In this document: one piece after another, positions 35,827 to 44,831 of the stretch
How positions within the stretch are numbered: position 1 is the first letter of the stretch
Layout of the letters: each line of letters starts with the position of its first letter
Origin: Skermanella rosea
Lineage (GTDB): Bacteria > Pseudomonadota > Alphaproteobacteria > Azospirillales > Azospirillaceae
Direction: 5' to 3'
Length of the DNA: 64,000 nt
Assembly: GCF_016806835.2 (NCBI RefSeq)
Contig: NZ_CP086111.1
Coordinates: 3,315,471 to 3,379,470, forward strand
The notes under the pieces: model-generated
Seen by the model: only the letters and a program-made list of their open reading frames with translations
Database searches by the model: none
What the model was told of the DNA's origin: nothing
Made by a program: the position numbers and the translations under genes

Positions 35827-36564
35827 ATGTCGCAGTTTCGGCGGACTTCCGCAGAGTTTCTCGGTACATTCTGGTTGGTTTTCGGCGGATGCGGGAGCGC
35901 CGTGCTGGCCGCCGCGTTTCCCGAGGTGGGCATCGGTCTGCTCGGCGTCTCGCTGGCGTTCGGCCTGACCGTCCTGACGATGGCCTACTCGATCGGCCAT
36001 ATCAGCGGGTGCCATCTCAACCCCGCGGTGACCGTCGGCCTGTGGGCCGCCAGACGGTTCCCGGCCAAGGACATCCTGCCCTACATCGTCGCCCAGATCG
36101 CCGGCGCGATCGTCGCGGCGATCGCCCTGTACGTGATAGCCAGCGGCAAGGCCGACTTCAATCTGGCGGTGAACGGCCTGGCCGCGAACGGCTTCGGCGC
36201 GGCTTCCCCAGGCGGCTATACCCTGGCATCGGGAATGCTGATCGAGATCATCCTGACCTTCGGCTTCCTGGTCGTGATCCTCGGTTCCACCGACACCCGG
36301 GCTCCGGCCGGCTTCGCGCCGCTCGCGATCGGATTGGCACTGACCCTGATACACCTGATCAGCATCCCGGTCACCAACACCAGCGTCAACCCGGCGCGGA
36401 GCACCGGCCCGGCACTGATCATGGGAGGCGTGGCCCTGCAGCAGCTCTGGCTCTTCTGGGTGGCACCGCTGATCGGCGGCGTCCTGGGCGGCATCGCCTA
36501 CCGCATGCTGTCGGCCGAGGAGACGGCCGCGAAGCCTGCCATCACCGGCGAGCCGGCGCGCTGA
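35827..36564 (+). CDS. aqpZ: aquaporin Z-type water channel
   Basis: A 245-residue membrane channel with six helices and two NPA half-helices (NPA at 65-67 and NPAR at 188-191). The selectivity filter residues F45, H176 and R191 match water-selective AqpZ and not glycerol channels. AGGAGGG at 35816-35822 precedes the ATG. It follows the second winged-helix/TolB-like gene by 190 bases, a gap that holds a weak stem (35647-35671). Together with MscS and the betaine-binding protein it marks the region as osmotic. Confidence 0.94.
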   Translation: MSQFRRTSAEFLGTFWLVFGGCGSAVLAAAFPEVGIGLLGVSLAFGLTVLTMAYSIGHISGCHLNPAVTVGLWAARRFPAKDILPYIVAQIAGAIVAAIALYVIASGKADFNLAVNGLAANGFGAASPGGYTLASGMLIEIILTFGFLVVILGSTDTRAPAGFAPLAIGLALTLIHLISIPVTNTSVNPARSTGPALIMGGVALQQLWLFWVAPLIGGVLGGIAYRMLSAEETAAKPAITGEPAR

Positions 36565-36582
36565 GGCACGGGCGGCAAGCCC

Positions 36583-36611
36583 GAAGGGGGCGGAGACGTT
36601 CCGCCCCCTTC
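36583..36611. terminator. bidirectional hairpin between aqpZ and gdx
   Basis: A perfect 12-bp stem (36583-36594 with 36600-36611, loop GACGT) sits between the convergent stops. It lacks a T run but is strong enough to serve both genes. Confidence 0.65.
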
Positions 36612-36622
36612 CAGCAGCGCGG

Positions 36623-36946
36623 TCAAGGACTGGAAACCAGCTTCAGGCCGACGATGCCGGTGACGATCAGGGTGACGCAGCCCAGCCGCAAGGCGCTAGC
36701 CGGTTCTCCATGGATCACGATGCCGGCGATCACGGTTCCCACGGTACCGATGCCGGTCCAGATCGCGTAGGCCGTCCCGAGGGGAAGGGTACGCAGCGCG
36801 AGACCGAGCAGGCCGAGGCTGACCACCATGCTGCCCGCCGTCAGCAGCGACGGGACGAGACGGGTGAAGCCGGCCGTCTGCTTCAGGCCGAGGGCCCAAC
36901 CGATTTCGAAGATGCCGGCGAGAAGCAACATAACCCAAGCCATCAC
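36623..36946 (-). CDS. gdx: SMR-family guanidinium exporter (Gdx / SugE)
   Basis: A 107-residue four-helix transporter of the small multidrug resistance family. It has the Gdx/SugE signature AGIFEIGWALGLK with the essential Glu at 14 (13 from the second Met), and WTGIGTVGTVIAGI in helix 3. Gdx members export guanidinium in exchange for protons. Two ATG codons in tandem are possible starts; GGGAGGT lies 6 bases before the first. A two-hairpin guanidine-II riboswitch directly precedes the ribosome site, which supports the substrate. Confidence 0.93.
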   Translation of the reverse strand: MMAWVMLLLAGIFEIGWALGLKQTAGFTRLVPSLLTAGSMVVSLGLLGLALRTLPLGTAYAIWTGIGTVGTVIAGIVIHGEPASALRLGCVTLIVTGIVGLKLVSSP

Positions 36947-36963
36947 AGACCTCCCGAGTCCGT

Positions 36964-37014
36964 GGCTGGGTCGTCCCGGCCTTGATCAATGGAAACCGCG
37001 GGGTCGTCCCCGCG
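36964..37014 (-). promoter_or_regulatory. guanidine-II riboswitch (mini-ykkC) controlling gdx
   Basis: On the minus strand two hairpins follow each other. The first (37014-36997) has a 7-bp stem and the second (36981-36964) a 7-bp stem with one G-U pair; both close with GGG-ACGA-CCC tops, so each carries an ACGA (ACGR) tetraloop. The spacer is 15 bases. Paired ACGR hairpins are the defining feature of mini-ykkC, known to bind guanidine and to sit upstream of sugE/gdx. The second hairpin ends 4 bases from GGGAGGT, so control is probably at translation initiation. Confidence 0.9.
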
Positions 37015-37065
37015 ACCGGACATTTGGTCATCCGGGACGGAGGATCAAGCCCCGGCAGCCCAAGG

Positions 37066-37764
37066 TCATGGCTGCTCCGCTCCCCTTTGCATCAGCTGCC
37101 GCACGTCGACCAGGAGCCGTTCCAGCCCCCGATCCGCCACGCCCAGCTCGCGCAGGTGGCCCACTGTGTTCGCCAGGTAGTCCAGGTTCGGGCCGCGCTC
37201 GCCGATCCCTTGCCGGATATGCCGAACCACGTCGGACACGCACATGTCGCCGCAGTATTGCCGGTGGCTCCGGTCGGCGACGAAAGTGCAGGCGGTGACG
37301 TTGCCGCCCCTGGTCCGGACCCGGAGCAGCTTGGGGTGATAGACCCCGCTGACCATTTCCCGATCCCACAGATAGTCCAGCGTCCTGTCCACATGGGCCG
37401 CCTCGACCCTGAAGACCATGCCGCGGCAGGAGCCGCCGCGATCCAGTCCCAGCACGAGGCCGGGCCGGTCGGGCGTGCCGCGGTAACGGTGGGAATAGAC
37501 GCAGAACCGGCGGTGATACCCCCGCAGCAGCGCCAGCCGGCGCTCCGCGAAGGGAAATTCCGGGTTCCACATCAGCGAGCCGTAGCCGAACACCCACAGG
37601 TCGGTATCGGGCGGAACCTTGATCTTGGGAAACGTCCTGGCCGTCGAGGGAGCGAAGACCATGAGCGGTTCGCCGGTGCAGGCGGCGGGCTCCGGCAGGG
37701 CGGGATCCTGGGTCTCGGAGGCGTCCTCCGCGACCGTATCGCGGAATGAATCTTCGGCAGACAT
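37066..37764 (-). CDS. ChaC-like gamma-glutamylcyclotransferase
   Basis: A 232-residue cytosolic protein with the GGCT/ChaC opening LWVFGYGSLMWNP near residues 56-68, YRGTPDRPGLVLGL, and REMVSGVYHP containing the expected catalytic Glu. ChaC enzymes cleave glutathione to 5-oxoproline and Cys-Gly. The first 45 residues are a poorly conserved extension. It lies upstream of the guanidine riboswitch on the same strand, but the riboswitch leader starts after its stop. Confidence 0.87.
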   Translation of the reverse strand: MSAEDSFRDTVAEDASETQDPALPEPAACTGEPLMVFAPSTARTFPKIKVPPDTDLWVFGYGSLMWNPEFPFAERRLALLRGYHRRFCVYSHRYRGTPDRPGLVLGLDRGGSCRGMVFRVEAAHVDRTLDYLWDREMVSGVYHPKLLRVRTRGGNVTACTFVADRSHRQYCGDMCVSDVVRHIRQGIGERGPNLDYLANTVGHLRELGVADRGLERLLVDVRQLMQRGAEQP

Positions 37765-37884
37765 GATCGTCAGATAGTGTCTCCTCGGCGTCTATGCCAC
37801 GATATCACACATCAAGGCGCCCCTCGACCTCCAACGGCACAACCCGCTATAAGGCAGTCGCACAACCGCTCAAGGCCTCTCCTC

Positions 37885-38916
37885 ATGCGCGCCAAGCCGT
37901 TCGTTTCGCTGATCGTCCTGTTCGGCATCGCCGCCGCCGGCTATACGGCCTGGTGGTTCTATCTCGCCGGGCGGGTGCGCGACGGCATCACCGACTGGAT
38001 CGCCCAGCAACGCGCGGAGGCGGCGCTGATCGAGTACGGGGACCTGGAGATCTCGGGCTTTCCCCTGTCCCTCACGGCGAGCGCCGCCGACGTCTCGATC
38101 CAGCGCGCGGATGGCCTCCGATGGCGCGGACCGGCGGTCATCGCCAGCGCCCGCCCCTGGTATCCGCTCGACATCGGCGTCAACCTGCCGGGCAGCCACC
38201 AGGCCGGCCTGGTCCAAGCGGGCGGCGAGCCGGCGCTGGGCATCGACGCTCCCGCCGGGGCGAAAGGAAACGTCCGACTGGATCTGTCCGGCGCGATCCG
38301 CCGGATGACGGTCGACCTCGGGCGGTCGACGGTGACGCTGCCCGACGGTCAGCAGGCGAGCCTCGGCCGCGCGGAGGTGACCGCGGCGCTCCCGGAAACG
38401 CCGCCTGCCGACCACACCGCGACGGCGCTGTCGATCGACGCCCGCCTGAGCGGGGTCCGGCCGCCGCCCTCGGTCAAGGCCCCGCTGAAGGGAGACATCG
38501 AGACGGTGGCGGTGACCGCCCGGATCAAGGGAGCCTTGCCCGACCGCCTCGGCCGGCCCGCCATCGCCGCCTGGAGCGAGAGCGGCGGCACGATCGACAT
38601 CGATTCGCTGACGCTGAATTGGGGACCGCTCCGCATAGCCGGCCAGGGAACGCTGGCGTTCGACCGCGACCTCCAGCCGATCGGGGCGATCAGCGCGGCG
38701 GTTGAGGGCGTGAACCCGACCATGGACAGCCTCGCCACCGCCGGGATCGTCCGGCCGGGCGACGCCGCCATGGCGAAGATGGCCCTTACCCTGCTCTCCC
38801 GCCGGACGACGGCCGACAACCAGCCGATCGTCGAGGCCTCGCTGACGGCCCAGGATGGCTGGCTCTATTTCGGCCCGATCCGCCTGCTGAGGATCCCCCG
38901 CGTCGCGTGGGAGTGA
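37885..38916 (+). CDS. DUF2125 family protein
   Basis: A 343-residue protein with an N-terminal membrane anchor (about 7-27) and a large beta-rich periplasmic domain, typical of the alphaproteobacterial DUF2125 family: IEYGDLEISGFPLSLTASA, ADVSIQRADGLRWRGP and ARPWYPLDIGVNLPG. Function is unknown; the fold resembles AsmA/lipid-transfer-type envelope proteins. It is convergent with tyrA, with only 3 bases between the stops. ATG at 37885 is used because the hydrophobic anchor follows at once. Confidence 0.83.
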   Translation: MRAKPFVSLIVLFGIAAAGYTAWWFYLAGRVRDGITDWIAQQRAEAALIEYGDLEISGFPLSLTASAADVSIQRADGLRWRGPAVIASARPWYPLDIGVNLPGSHQAGLVQAGGEPALGIDAPAGAKGNVRLDLSGAIRRMTVDLGRSTVTLPDGQQASLGRAEVTAALPETPPADHTATALSIDARLSGVRPPPSVKAPLKGDIETVAVTARIKGALPDRLGRPAIAAWSESGGTIDIDSLTLNWGPLRIAGQGTLAFDRDLQPIGAISAAVEGVNPTMDSLATAGIVRPGDAAMAKMALTLLSRRTTADNQPIVEASLTAQDGWLYFGPIRLLRIPRVAWE

Positions 38917-38919
38917 GAC

Positions 38920-39840
38920 TCAGGCCTGCTTGGCGTCGATGACGCCGCGGCGGATCGCGCGGGTGCGGGTGAACAGCTCTTCCAGCTTGTCGCCCTCGCC
39001 CCAGCGGATCGCCCGCTGAAGTGCGGTCAGATCCTCGTTGAAGCGCTGGATGATCTCCAGCACCGCTTCACGGTTGTTGAGGAAGACGTCCCGCCACATC
39101 ACCGGATCGCTGGCGGCGATTCGGGTGAAGTCGCGGAAGCCGCCGGCCGAGAACTTGATCACCTCGGACTTGGTGTCCTCCTCCAGATCGGTCGCGGTGC
39201 CGACGATGGTGTAGGCGATCAGGTGCGGCAGGTGGGACGTGATGGCCAGCACCTTGTCGTGGTGGGAGGCCTCCATGAACTCCAGGTTGGAGCCGAAGCG
39301 GCGCCACATCTCGGCGACCCTGGCTACCGCCTGCTCGTTCGCCCCGGGCGGCGGCGTCAGGATGCACCAGCGGTTCTCGAACAGCTCCGCGAAGCCCGCT
39401 TCCGGCCCGGAATGCTCGGTGCCCGCGACGGGATGGCCGGGAACGAGGTGGACGCCTTCCGGCAGGTGCGGCGCCACGTCGCGGATCACCGCCTGCTTGA
39501 CCGACCCGACGTCCGTGACGATCGCTCCGGGACGGCAATGCGGGCCGATGACCGGTGCTATATGGGCATAGGCGCCGACGGGCGCGCACAGCACCACGAG
39601 ATCCGCGTCCTTCACGGCCTCGGCGGCGTCGGTCGTGGCAAAGGAAACCAGCCCCAACTCCAACGCCTTGTCGCAGGTCGCCTGGCTGCGGGCGCTGCAG
39701 ACGATCTCGCGCGCCATGCCGTGCCGGGCCAGCGCCCGAGCCATGGACGAGCCGATCAGGCCGATGCCGATGAAGGCGACCCGGTCGAACAGCGGCGCGC
39801 CGGTCCCGGCCCGTGCTTCGGCGATGTCGGTCGCGGTCAT
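38920..39840 (-). CDS. tyrA: prephenate/arogenate dehydrogenase family protein
   Basis: A 306-residue NAD(P)-dependent enzyme of tyrosine synthesis. The nucleotide site is FIGIGLIGSS near 23-32. Later motifs are TDVGSVKQAV, HPVAGTEHSGPEA and SHLPHLIAYTIV, which include the catalytic histidine region. The preference for prephenate or arogenate cannot be read. Its ATG overlaps the hisC stop (ATGA), and chorismate mutase lies upstream, so the unit runs chorismate mutase-hisC-tyrA. Confidence 0.92.
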   Translation of the reverse strand: MTATDIAEARAGTGAPLFDRVAFIGIGLIGSSMARALARHGMAREIVCSARSQATCDKALELGLVSFATTDAAEAVKDADLVVLCAPVGAYAHIAPVIGPHCRPGAIVTDVGSVKQAVIRDVAPHLPEGVHLVPGHPVAGTEHSGPEAGFAELFENRWCILTPPPGANEQAVARVAEMWRRFGSNLEFMEASHHDKVLAITSHLPHLIAYTIVGTATDLEEDTKSEVIKFSAGGFRDFTRIAASDPVMWRDVFLNNREAVLEIIQRFNEDLTALQRAIRWGEGDKLEELFTRTRAIRRGVIDAKQA

Positions 39841-40943
39841 GCTTCCCCCTTCAGGAACGCGGCGACGGCATCGACCACGGCGCGCATCTCCTCCTCGGTG
39901 CCGATCGACATGCGCAGGCAGTGCGGCAGGCCGTAGCCCCCCATCTGGCGCACCAGGATGCCGCGCGCCTTCAGGAACTGCCGGGCAGCCTCCGCCGCCT
40001 GGTTTCCGTCAGACGACCGGTTGGCGAAGGAGACCAGGACGAAGTTCGCGATGCTGGGATGGACCTCCAGCCCCAGTTCGGTCAGCCGGGCGCTCAGCCA
40101 ATCCCGCCAGATCTCGTTATGGCGGCGGGACTCCTCGATGAAGGCCGTGTCCTCGACCGCGGCGACGCCGGCGATCTGGGCGGCGAAGTTGACGTTGAAC
40201 GGCCCGCGCACCCGGTTCAGCACATCGGCGATGGCCGGCGGGCAGTAAGCCCAGCCCAGGCGCAGGCCGCCCAGCGCGTAGATCTTGGAGAAGGTCCGGG
40301 TCATCACGACATTGCCGAACTCCTCCACCAGCTCCGATCCCGCGGTGTAGTCGGGACGGTCGACATACTCCGCATAGGCCGCGTCGATCACCAGCACCAC
40401 GTGCCCGGGCAGCCCCGCGTGCAGTCGGCGCATCTCGTCCGCGGTCAGGAAGCTGCCTGTCGGGTTGTTCGGGTTGGCGATGAACAGGATCTTGGTGCGC
40501 TCGGTCACGTGGGCCAGCAGCGCGTCCACGTCGGCCTTCAGCCCTTTCTCGGGAGCGGCCACCGGCGTGGCGCCGACCGATCTGGCGGAGATCGGGTACA
40601 TCAGGAAGCCGTGCGCGCTGTACAGCACCTCGTCGCCCGGACCGGCATAGGCGCGGGTCAGCAGCCCCAGCAGCTCGTCCGAGCCGGTGCCGCAGACGAT
40701 CCGGGATGCGTCCAGCCCGTAAAGGCTAGCCAACCCGTCGCGCAGCGCCGTCGATCCGCCGTCGGGATATCGGTGAAGTTCCGCCGCCGCCTGCCGGTAC
40801 GCCTCCATAGCGCGCGGGCTGGGGCCCAGCGCGCCTTCGTTGGAAGCCAGGCGGATCAGCCGGTCGACACCGGGAGCATGGGCCTCGCCGCCGACATAGG
40901 GGGAAATGTCGAGGATTCCGGGACGGGGAGCCGGAGCAGACAT
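39837..40943 (-). CDS. hisC: histidinol-phosphate / aromatic aminotransferase (HisC type)
   Basis: A 368-residue PLP aminotransferase of fold type I. It has FIANPNNPTGSFL (pyrophosphate and ring contacts), the Schiff-base lysine in RTFSKIYALGGLRLGW, and a C-terminal arginine in GLPHCLRMSIG. HisC enzymes act in histidine synthesis, but a copy between chorismate mutase and tyrA probably transaminates prephenate or aromatic keto acids as well. It overlaps tyrA and follows the chorismate mutase by 68 bases. Confidence 0.9.
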   Translation of the reverse strand: MSAPAPRPGILDISPYVGGEAHAPGVDRLIRLASNEGALGPSPRAMEAYRQAAAELHRYPDGGSTALRDGLASLYGLDASRIVCGTGSDELLGLLTRAYAGPGDEVLYSAHGFLMYPISARSVGATPVAAPEKGLKADVDALLAHVTERTKILFIANPNNPTGSFLTADEMRRLHAGLPGHVVLVIDAAYAEYVDRPDYTAGSELVEEFGNVVMTRTFSKIYALGGLRLGWAYCPPAIADVLNRVRGPFNVNFAAQIAGVAAVEDTAFIEESRRHNEIWRDWLSARLTELGLEVHPSIANFVLVSFANRSSDGNQAAEAARQFLKARGILVRQMGGYGLPHCLRMSIGTEEEMRAVVDAVAAFLKGEA

Positions 40944-41011
40944 GGCAGAGCTACTTTCCTGATGAAATCAGACAGGGGACCGAAGTTCGACGAATCCAAG
41001 CTTATCGGGGA

Positions 41012-41887
41012 TCAGAGCTTCTTGGGATCGGAGGAGCTTCCGAGCGGCACCGCGTACCCGCCGATCGGCGTGGTCCGCAGCAGGATATCGCCCATGTTGG
41101 CCGCGAAGGCGGCCAGCCGCTTGTCCTGCAGGTCGACATAGTCGGCGACCTCGACCAGATGGAGCGGGCCGCCGCCGGTTTCCCGGCCGGTCCAGCTCCG
41201 GAAGCTGACGGTGGTCAGGCCGGCGGCTTCCAGCGCCTCCTTCAGGCGGCCGCGGCTGCGATCCTCGGTCAGCTCGATGCCCAGCAGGGTGCGGTCGTCG
41301 CCGGTGCGCTCGTGCTGGATCAACGCGATGGCGAGCGCGTCCCGGTCGTCGCCGCGCGCGTTGCCGCGGCCGCAGAACGGCAGGCTGGCGACGACACGCG
41401 GCGTCTTGGGGTCCTGGTTCATCAGGTACCGCCACCAGGGGTCGTGGTCGTCCTCCTCCGGCATGGGCACGACGCCGACCGTCGCCGTGCCGTCGGCCAC
41501 GGCGCGGATCGCGGCGGCCGGCGTGTTGACCGCCGTCATCGGGATCGAGCTGCCGTAGTGGTCGCGGGAGATGTCCCAGAAGCCGCGCCTGTCCTCCGGC
41601 GCGTAGACCGCGATGGCGAAGGGGCCCTGGATACGGGAGAAGGTCGCGATCATCTCCCGCCATAGCCGGGCCAGGACCTGCATCGGGAAGGGGCCGGTAT
41701 GGCGCGCGGCGAGTCGGCGCAGGATCGTCGCTTCGCGCCCAGGTCGGACGATCTGGTTGTCGGGCCGCTTGGCGATCCCGACCAGCTCCACCACCTGGGC
41801 ACGCCGCATGATCAGATCATGGATCTTGTCATCGATTTCATCGATTTCGCGACGCAGTTCATCAAGCGATGGCGTTGGTGAGGACAT
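41012..41887 (-). CDS. chorismate mutase with degenerate prephenate-dehydratase-like domain
   Basis: A 291-residue protein. Residues 5-95 form an AroQ-type chorismate mutase (LDELRREIDEIDDKIHDLI, AQVVELVGIAK, R-rich catalytic positions). Residues 100-215 resemble the binding-protein-like fold of prephenate dehydratase (AVNTPAAAIRAVADGTATVGVVPM), but the catalytic TRF motif of that enzyme is not seen. The end (LLGIELTEDRSRGRLKEAL) recalls an ACT-like regulatory module. It probably supplies prephenate to the downstream tyrA. It is first in the minus-strand aromatic unit, divergent from metX. Confidence 0.8.
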   Translation of the reverse strand: MSSPTPSLDELRREIDEIDDKIHDLIMRRAQVVELVGIAKRPDNQIVRPGREATILRRLAARHTGPFPMQVLARLWREMIATFSRIQGPFAIAVYAPEDRRGFWDISRDHYGSSIPMTAVNTPAAAIRAVADGTATVGVVPMPEEDDHDPWWRYLMNQDPKTPRVVASLPFCGRGNARGDDRDALAIALIQHERTGDDRTLLGIELTEDRSRGRLKEALEAAGLTTVSFRSWTGRETGGGPLHLVEVADYVDLQDKRLAAFAANMGDILLRTTPIGGYAVPLGSSSDPKKL

Positions 41888-41979
41888 GGACTTCAGATCT
41901 TGCCGGTCAGGGAGTGGACGGAGCGGTCAACGCAGCCGGATAGTAGTAGTCTCGGACCTTGGTAAAATCAAAGAAAACG

Positions 41980-42009
41980 TTGACACCCCCATGGCTTGCT
42001 CCCTAGCTA
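41980..42009 (+). promoter_or_regulatory. sigma-70-type promoter candidate for metX-metW
   Basis: TTGACA at 41980-41985 and TAGCTA at 42004-42009 are separated by 18 bases, about 60 bases before the metX ATG. The -35 box is a perfect consensus; the -10 box is weak. No riboswitch of a known SAM class was seen in this leader. Confidence 0.45.
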
Positions 42010-42067
42010 TGCGGCTTCCTGGTTAGCAGCTTTGCCCCCACCTTTTCGAAGCAGGTTCGCCCGACCG

Positions 42068-43288
42068 ATGAACGCGTCCATTCCGTTTCGCCAGCCGCCG
42101 GACGTCGCCGAGGCTGCCGGTTCCGTTTCGGAGGGGACGAACCGGCGGGTGGTGCTGGGGACCGACCGGCCCATGCGGCTGGACTGCGGCGTGGAGCTGG
42201 CGAACTTCACCGTCGCCTACAGCACCTTCGGCACGCTGAACGCCGACCGGTCCAACGCCGTGATGGTCTGCCATGCGCTGACCGGCGACCATTTCGTGAC
42301 CGACTACCATCCCGTCTCGGGCAAGCCCGGGTGGTGGAGCATGCTGGTCGGCCCGGGGCGGCCGATCGACACGGACCGCTATTTCGTCATCTGCTCCAAC
42401 GTGATCGGCGGCTGCATGGGCAGCATCGGCCCGGCCGAGACCGATCCCGCGACCGGCAAGCCCTATGGCCTGGGGTTCCCTGTCATCACGATCGCCGACA
42501 TGGTGCGGGCGCAGAAGCTGCTGGTCGACCATCTCGGCATAGAGAAGCTGTTCTGCGTGGTCGGCGGGTCCATGGGCGGCATGCAGGTGCTGCAGTGGGC
42601 GGTCAGCTACCCGGAGCATGTCTTCGCGGCGCTGCCGATCGCGACCGCCGCCCGCCACTCCGCCCAGAACATCGCCTTCCACGAGGTCGGGCGGCAGGCG
42701 ATCATGGCCGATCCGGACTGGTGCGGCGGCGACTACCTGAACCAGGGGGTGCGGCCCCACCGCGGGCTGGCCGTGGCGCGCATGGCCGCGCACATCACCT
42801 ATCTGTCCGAGGCGGCGCTCCACCGCAAGTTCGGCCGCAACCTGCAGAACCGGCAGGCGGTGACCTATGGCTTCGACGCCGACTTCCAGGTCGAGAGCTA
42901 CCTGAGGCACCAGGGCATCACCTTCGTCGACCGGTTCGACGCCAATTCGTACCTGTATATCACCCGGGCGATGGATTACTTCGACCTGGCGGCGGAGCAT
43001 GGCGGCGTCCTCGCCAACGCGTTCCGGGTCAAGGACGGCCCCACGCCGGTCCGGTTCTGCCTGACCTCGTTCTCCAGCGACTGGCTGTTCCCGACCACCG
43101 AGTCCCGGGCCGTCGTCCACGCGCTGAACGCGGTGGCGGCCAACGTCAGCTTCGTCGAGGTGGCGACCGACAAGGGCCACGACGCCTTCCTGCTGGACGA
43201 GCCGGAATTCCATCAGGTGGTGCGGGGCTTCCTGGACGGCTGCGCCGAGCACCGGGGCCTGACCCGGCGGCGGGCGGCCACGGCATGA
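42068..43288 (+). CDS. metX: homoserine O-acyltransferase
   Basis: A 406-residue alpha/beta hydrolase-fold enzyme that activates homoserine for methionine synthesis. The nucleophile is S168 in GGSMGGMQ, with D338 in FSSDWLFP and H371 in DKGHDAFL completing the triad. [12 protein letters not shown] and [14 protein letters not shown] are typical of the family. MetX proteins may use acetyl-CoA or succinyl-CoA; motifs seen by eye do not decide. It overlaps metW by ATGA, a pairing common in proteobacteria. Confidence 0.95.
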   Translation: MNASIPFRQPPDVAEAAGSVSEGTNRRVVLGTDRPMRLDCGVELANFTVAYSTFGTLNADRSNAVMVCHALTGDHFVTDYHPVSGKPGWWSMLVGPGRPIDTDRYFVICSNVIGGCMGSIGPAETDPATGKPYGLGFPVITIADMVRAQKLLVDHLGIEKLFCVVGGSMGGMQVLQWAVSYPEHVFAALPIATAARHSAQNIAFHEVGRQAIMADPDWCGGDYLNQGVRPHRGLAVARMAAHITYLSEAALHRKFGRNLQNRQAVTYGFDADFQVESYLRHQGITFVDRFDANSYLYITRAMDYFDLAAEHGGVLANAFRVKDGPTPVRFCLTSFSSDWLFPTTESRAVVHALNAVAANVSFVEVATDKGHDAFLLDEPEFHQVVRGFLDGCAEHRGLTRRRAATA

Positions 43289-43944
43289 GCCCGCTCGACG
43301 ACGCCTCCTCCCGGAATCGGCGTTCCGGCACGATCCGTCTCGACCTCAAGCTGATCGCCGACATGGTCGAGCCGGGCAGCCGGGTGCTGGACATCGGCTG
43401 CGGCGACGGCGCGCTGCTCGATTTCCTGGTCCACGAGAAGGGCGTCGACGGCCGGGGGATCGAACTGAGCATGGACGGGGTGCATACCTGCGTCAGCCAC
43501 GGCCTGTCGGTGATCCAGGGCGATGCCGAGACCGACCTGAAGGACTATCCGAGCGGCGCCTTCGACTATGTGATCCTCAGCCAGACGCTCCAGGCGATGC
43601 GGGCGCCCCGCACCGTGCTGGAGGAACTGGTTCGGATCGGCGACCGGGCCATCGTGTCGTTCCCGAATTTCGGCTACTGGCGGATCCGCATGGCGCTGCT
43701 GTGGCTCGGCCGCATGCCGGTGACGGAGCGGTTGGGCTATGAATGGTACGAGACGCCGAACATCCATTTCTGCACGATCAAGGACTTCACCAGCCTGTGC
43801 GACCGGCTGGACATCACGATCGATCGCAGCGTGATCCTCGGCCGCGACAACCGCCCTACCCGCTTGGCATCGGCCGATGGCATCGCCAACTTCTTCGGCG
43901 AGCAGGGCGTCTTCATGCTGCGCCGGAACGGCAAGCAGGGTTGA
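43285..43944 (+). CDS. metW: methionine biosynthesis protein MetW (methyltransferase-like)
   Basis: A 219-residue class I methyltransferase-fold protein. The SAM site is [15 protein letters not shown] near 34-48, and the family segments [16 protein letters not shown] and [18 protein letters not shown] are present. MetW is needed for full homoserine acyltransferase function in several bacteria and appears to act as its partner. Translationally coupled to metX. Confidence 0.95.
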   Translation: MSPLDDASSRNRRSGTIRLDLKLIADMVEPGSRVLDIGCGDGALLDFLVHEKGVDGRGIELSMDGVHTCVSHGLSVIQGDAETDLKDYPSGAFDYVILSQTLQAMRAPRTVLEELVRIGDRAIVSFPNFGYWRIRMALLWLGRMPVTERLGYEWYETPNIHFCTIKDFTSLCDRLDITIDRSVILGRDNRPTRLASADGIANFFGEQGVFMLRRNGKQG

Positions 43945-43962
43945 GGCGGGCGGACGCCCCGG

Positions 43963-44376
43963 TCAGAAGCTGACGCAGGCCGGGCGAGTCATGGTCAGCA
44001 CGGCCTGCTGGTCGAAGCGCCGCTTGTAGGCGTCCGCGATCTCCGCGACGCGGGGACGGTCCCGCGCCGCGTCGGACAGGACGATCACCAGAACCTTGCT
44101 CGGCTCCCGCACGATGGTGCCGTTGCCGGTGTCGCGCCACTGACCGCCGGCATCCAGGACCGTCAGTCCGTCGGGGAAGCGCGGCGTCACTTCCTCGTCC
44201 AGAAAGCGGCTCCAGTCGGCATCGGTCACGCCCAGGCTGTCACCGATGTTGCGCCCGAACACGACTTCCGCCACGAGGCCGGGATTCGCGCCTGGACCGC
44301 AGCCCGCCGCCATCGGGCCGGCACAGCCGCCGAGAAGGGTGCCCGCCAGCGCCAACGATATCACCCGGTTCCGCAT
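43963..44376 (-). CDS. DUF3574-like lipoprotein
   Basis: A 137-residue protein with a signal peptide and lipobox (LLGGC, Cys at about 18). The mature part has EVVFGRNIGDSLGVTDADW, FLDEEVTPRFPDGLTVLDA and SKVLVIVL, matching the DUF3574 family of unknown function. ATG at 44376 follows the strong site GGAGGAGAAGG; upstream in-frame starts lack this. It converges on metW. Confidence 0.76.
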   Translation of the reverse strand: MRNRVISLALAGTLLGGCAGPMAAGCGPGANPGLVAEVVFGRNIGDSLGVTDADWSRFLDEEVTPRFPDGLTVLDAGGQWRDTGNGTIVREPSKVLVIVLSDAARDRPRVAEIADAYKRRFDQQAVLTMTRPACVSF

Positions 44377-44462
44377 CGCCTTCTCCTCCGCCACGGGACA
44401 CCCAGGGAATGTACGCGGACATCGGCTGTTGTTCATATGGAAACCGCCGGAGGAACCCCCTT

Positions 44463-44825
44463 ATGCGCATGCGCTTCTTTGCCGCCGCCCTGTCCCTGGT
44501 CTTCGCATCCTCGGCCGCCCTGGCCCAGACGACGACTCAGGCTCCCGCCAATCCGAGCAACGATGCGGCCGACCGGCCGCTGATGACCGCTCCCCAGCCG
44601 GGCGACCAGACGACGACGGAAAGGGTCGCCCCGACTCCGGGTATCTCCGGCGAGGCTCCGAGCCGGGAACTCACCGGCCAAGGCAATACCGGCGTGCCGG
44701 GCGGCACCCCGCAGGCGGAGGATGCGCCTGCCGAGATGACCGGACCGGGCGAAGCCCAGAGCGAAAGCGCCAACCCTCCCCCGGCCGCGGGCACGCCGCC
44801 GGCCACCCAGCCGCCGCAGCGTTGA
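44463..44825 (+). CDS. small secreted low-complexity protein
   Basis: A 120-residue hypothetical protein with a clean signal peptide (MRMRFFAAALSLVFASSAALA) and a mature part of Pro, Gly, Thr and Ala with little structure. GGAGG lies about 9 bases before the ATG. No family is recognised. It is convergent with the DUF1499 gene, 6 bases apart. Confidence 0.62.
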   Translation: MRMRFFAAALSLVFASSAALAQTTTQAPANPSNDAADRPLMTAPQPGDQTTTERVAPTPGISGEAPSRELTGQGNTGVPGGTPQAEDAPAEMTGPGEAQSESANPPPAAGTPPATQPPQR

Positions 44826-44831
44826 TCCGGT

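Noticed and set aside
41888..42067. SAM-II or other SAM riboswitch before metX
   Set aside because: The leader lacks the conserved SAM-II strings and pseudoknot pairing and shows no SAM-I core; only a promoter-like pair was kept.
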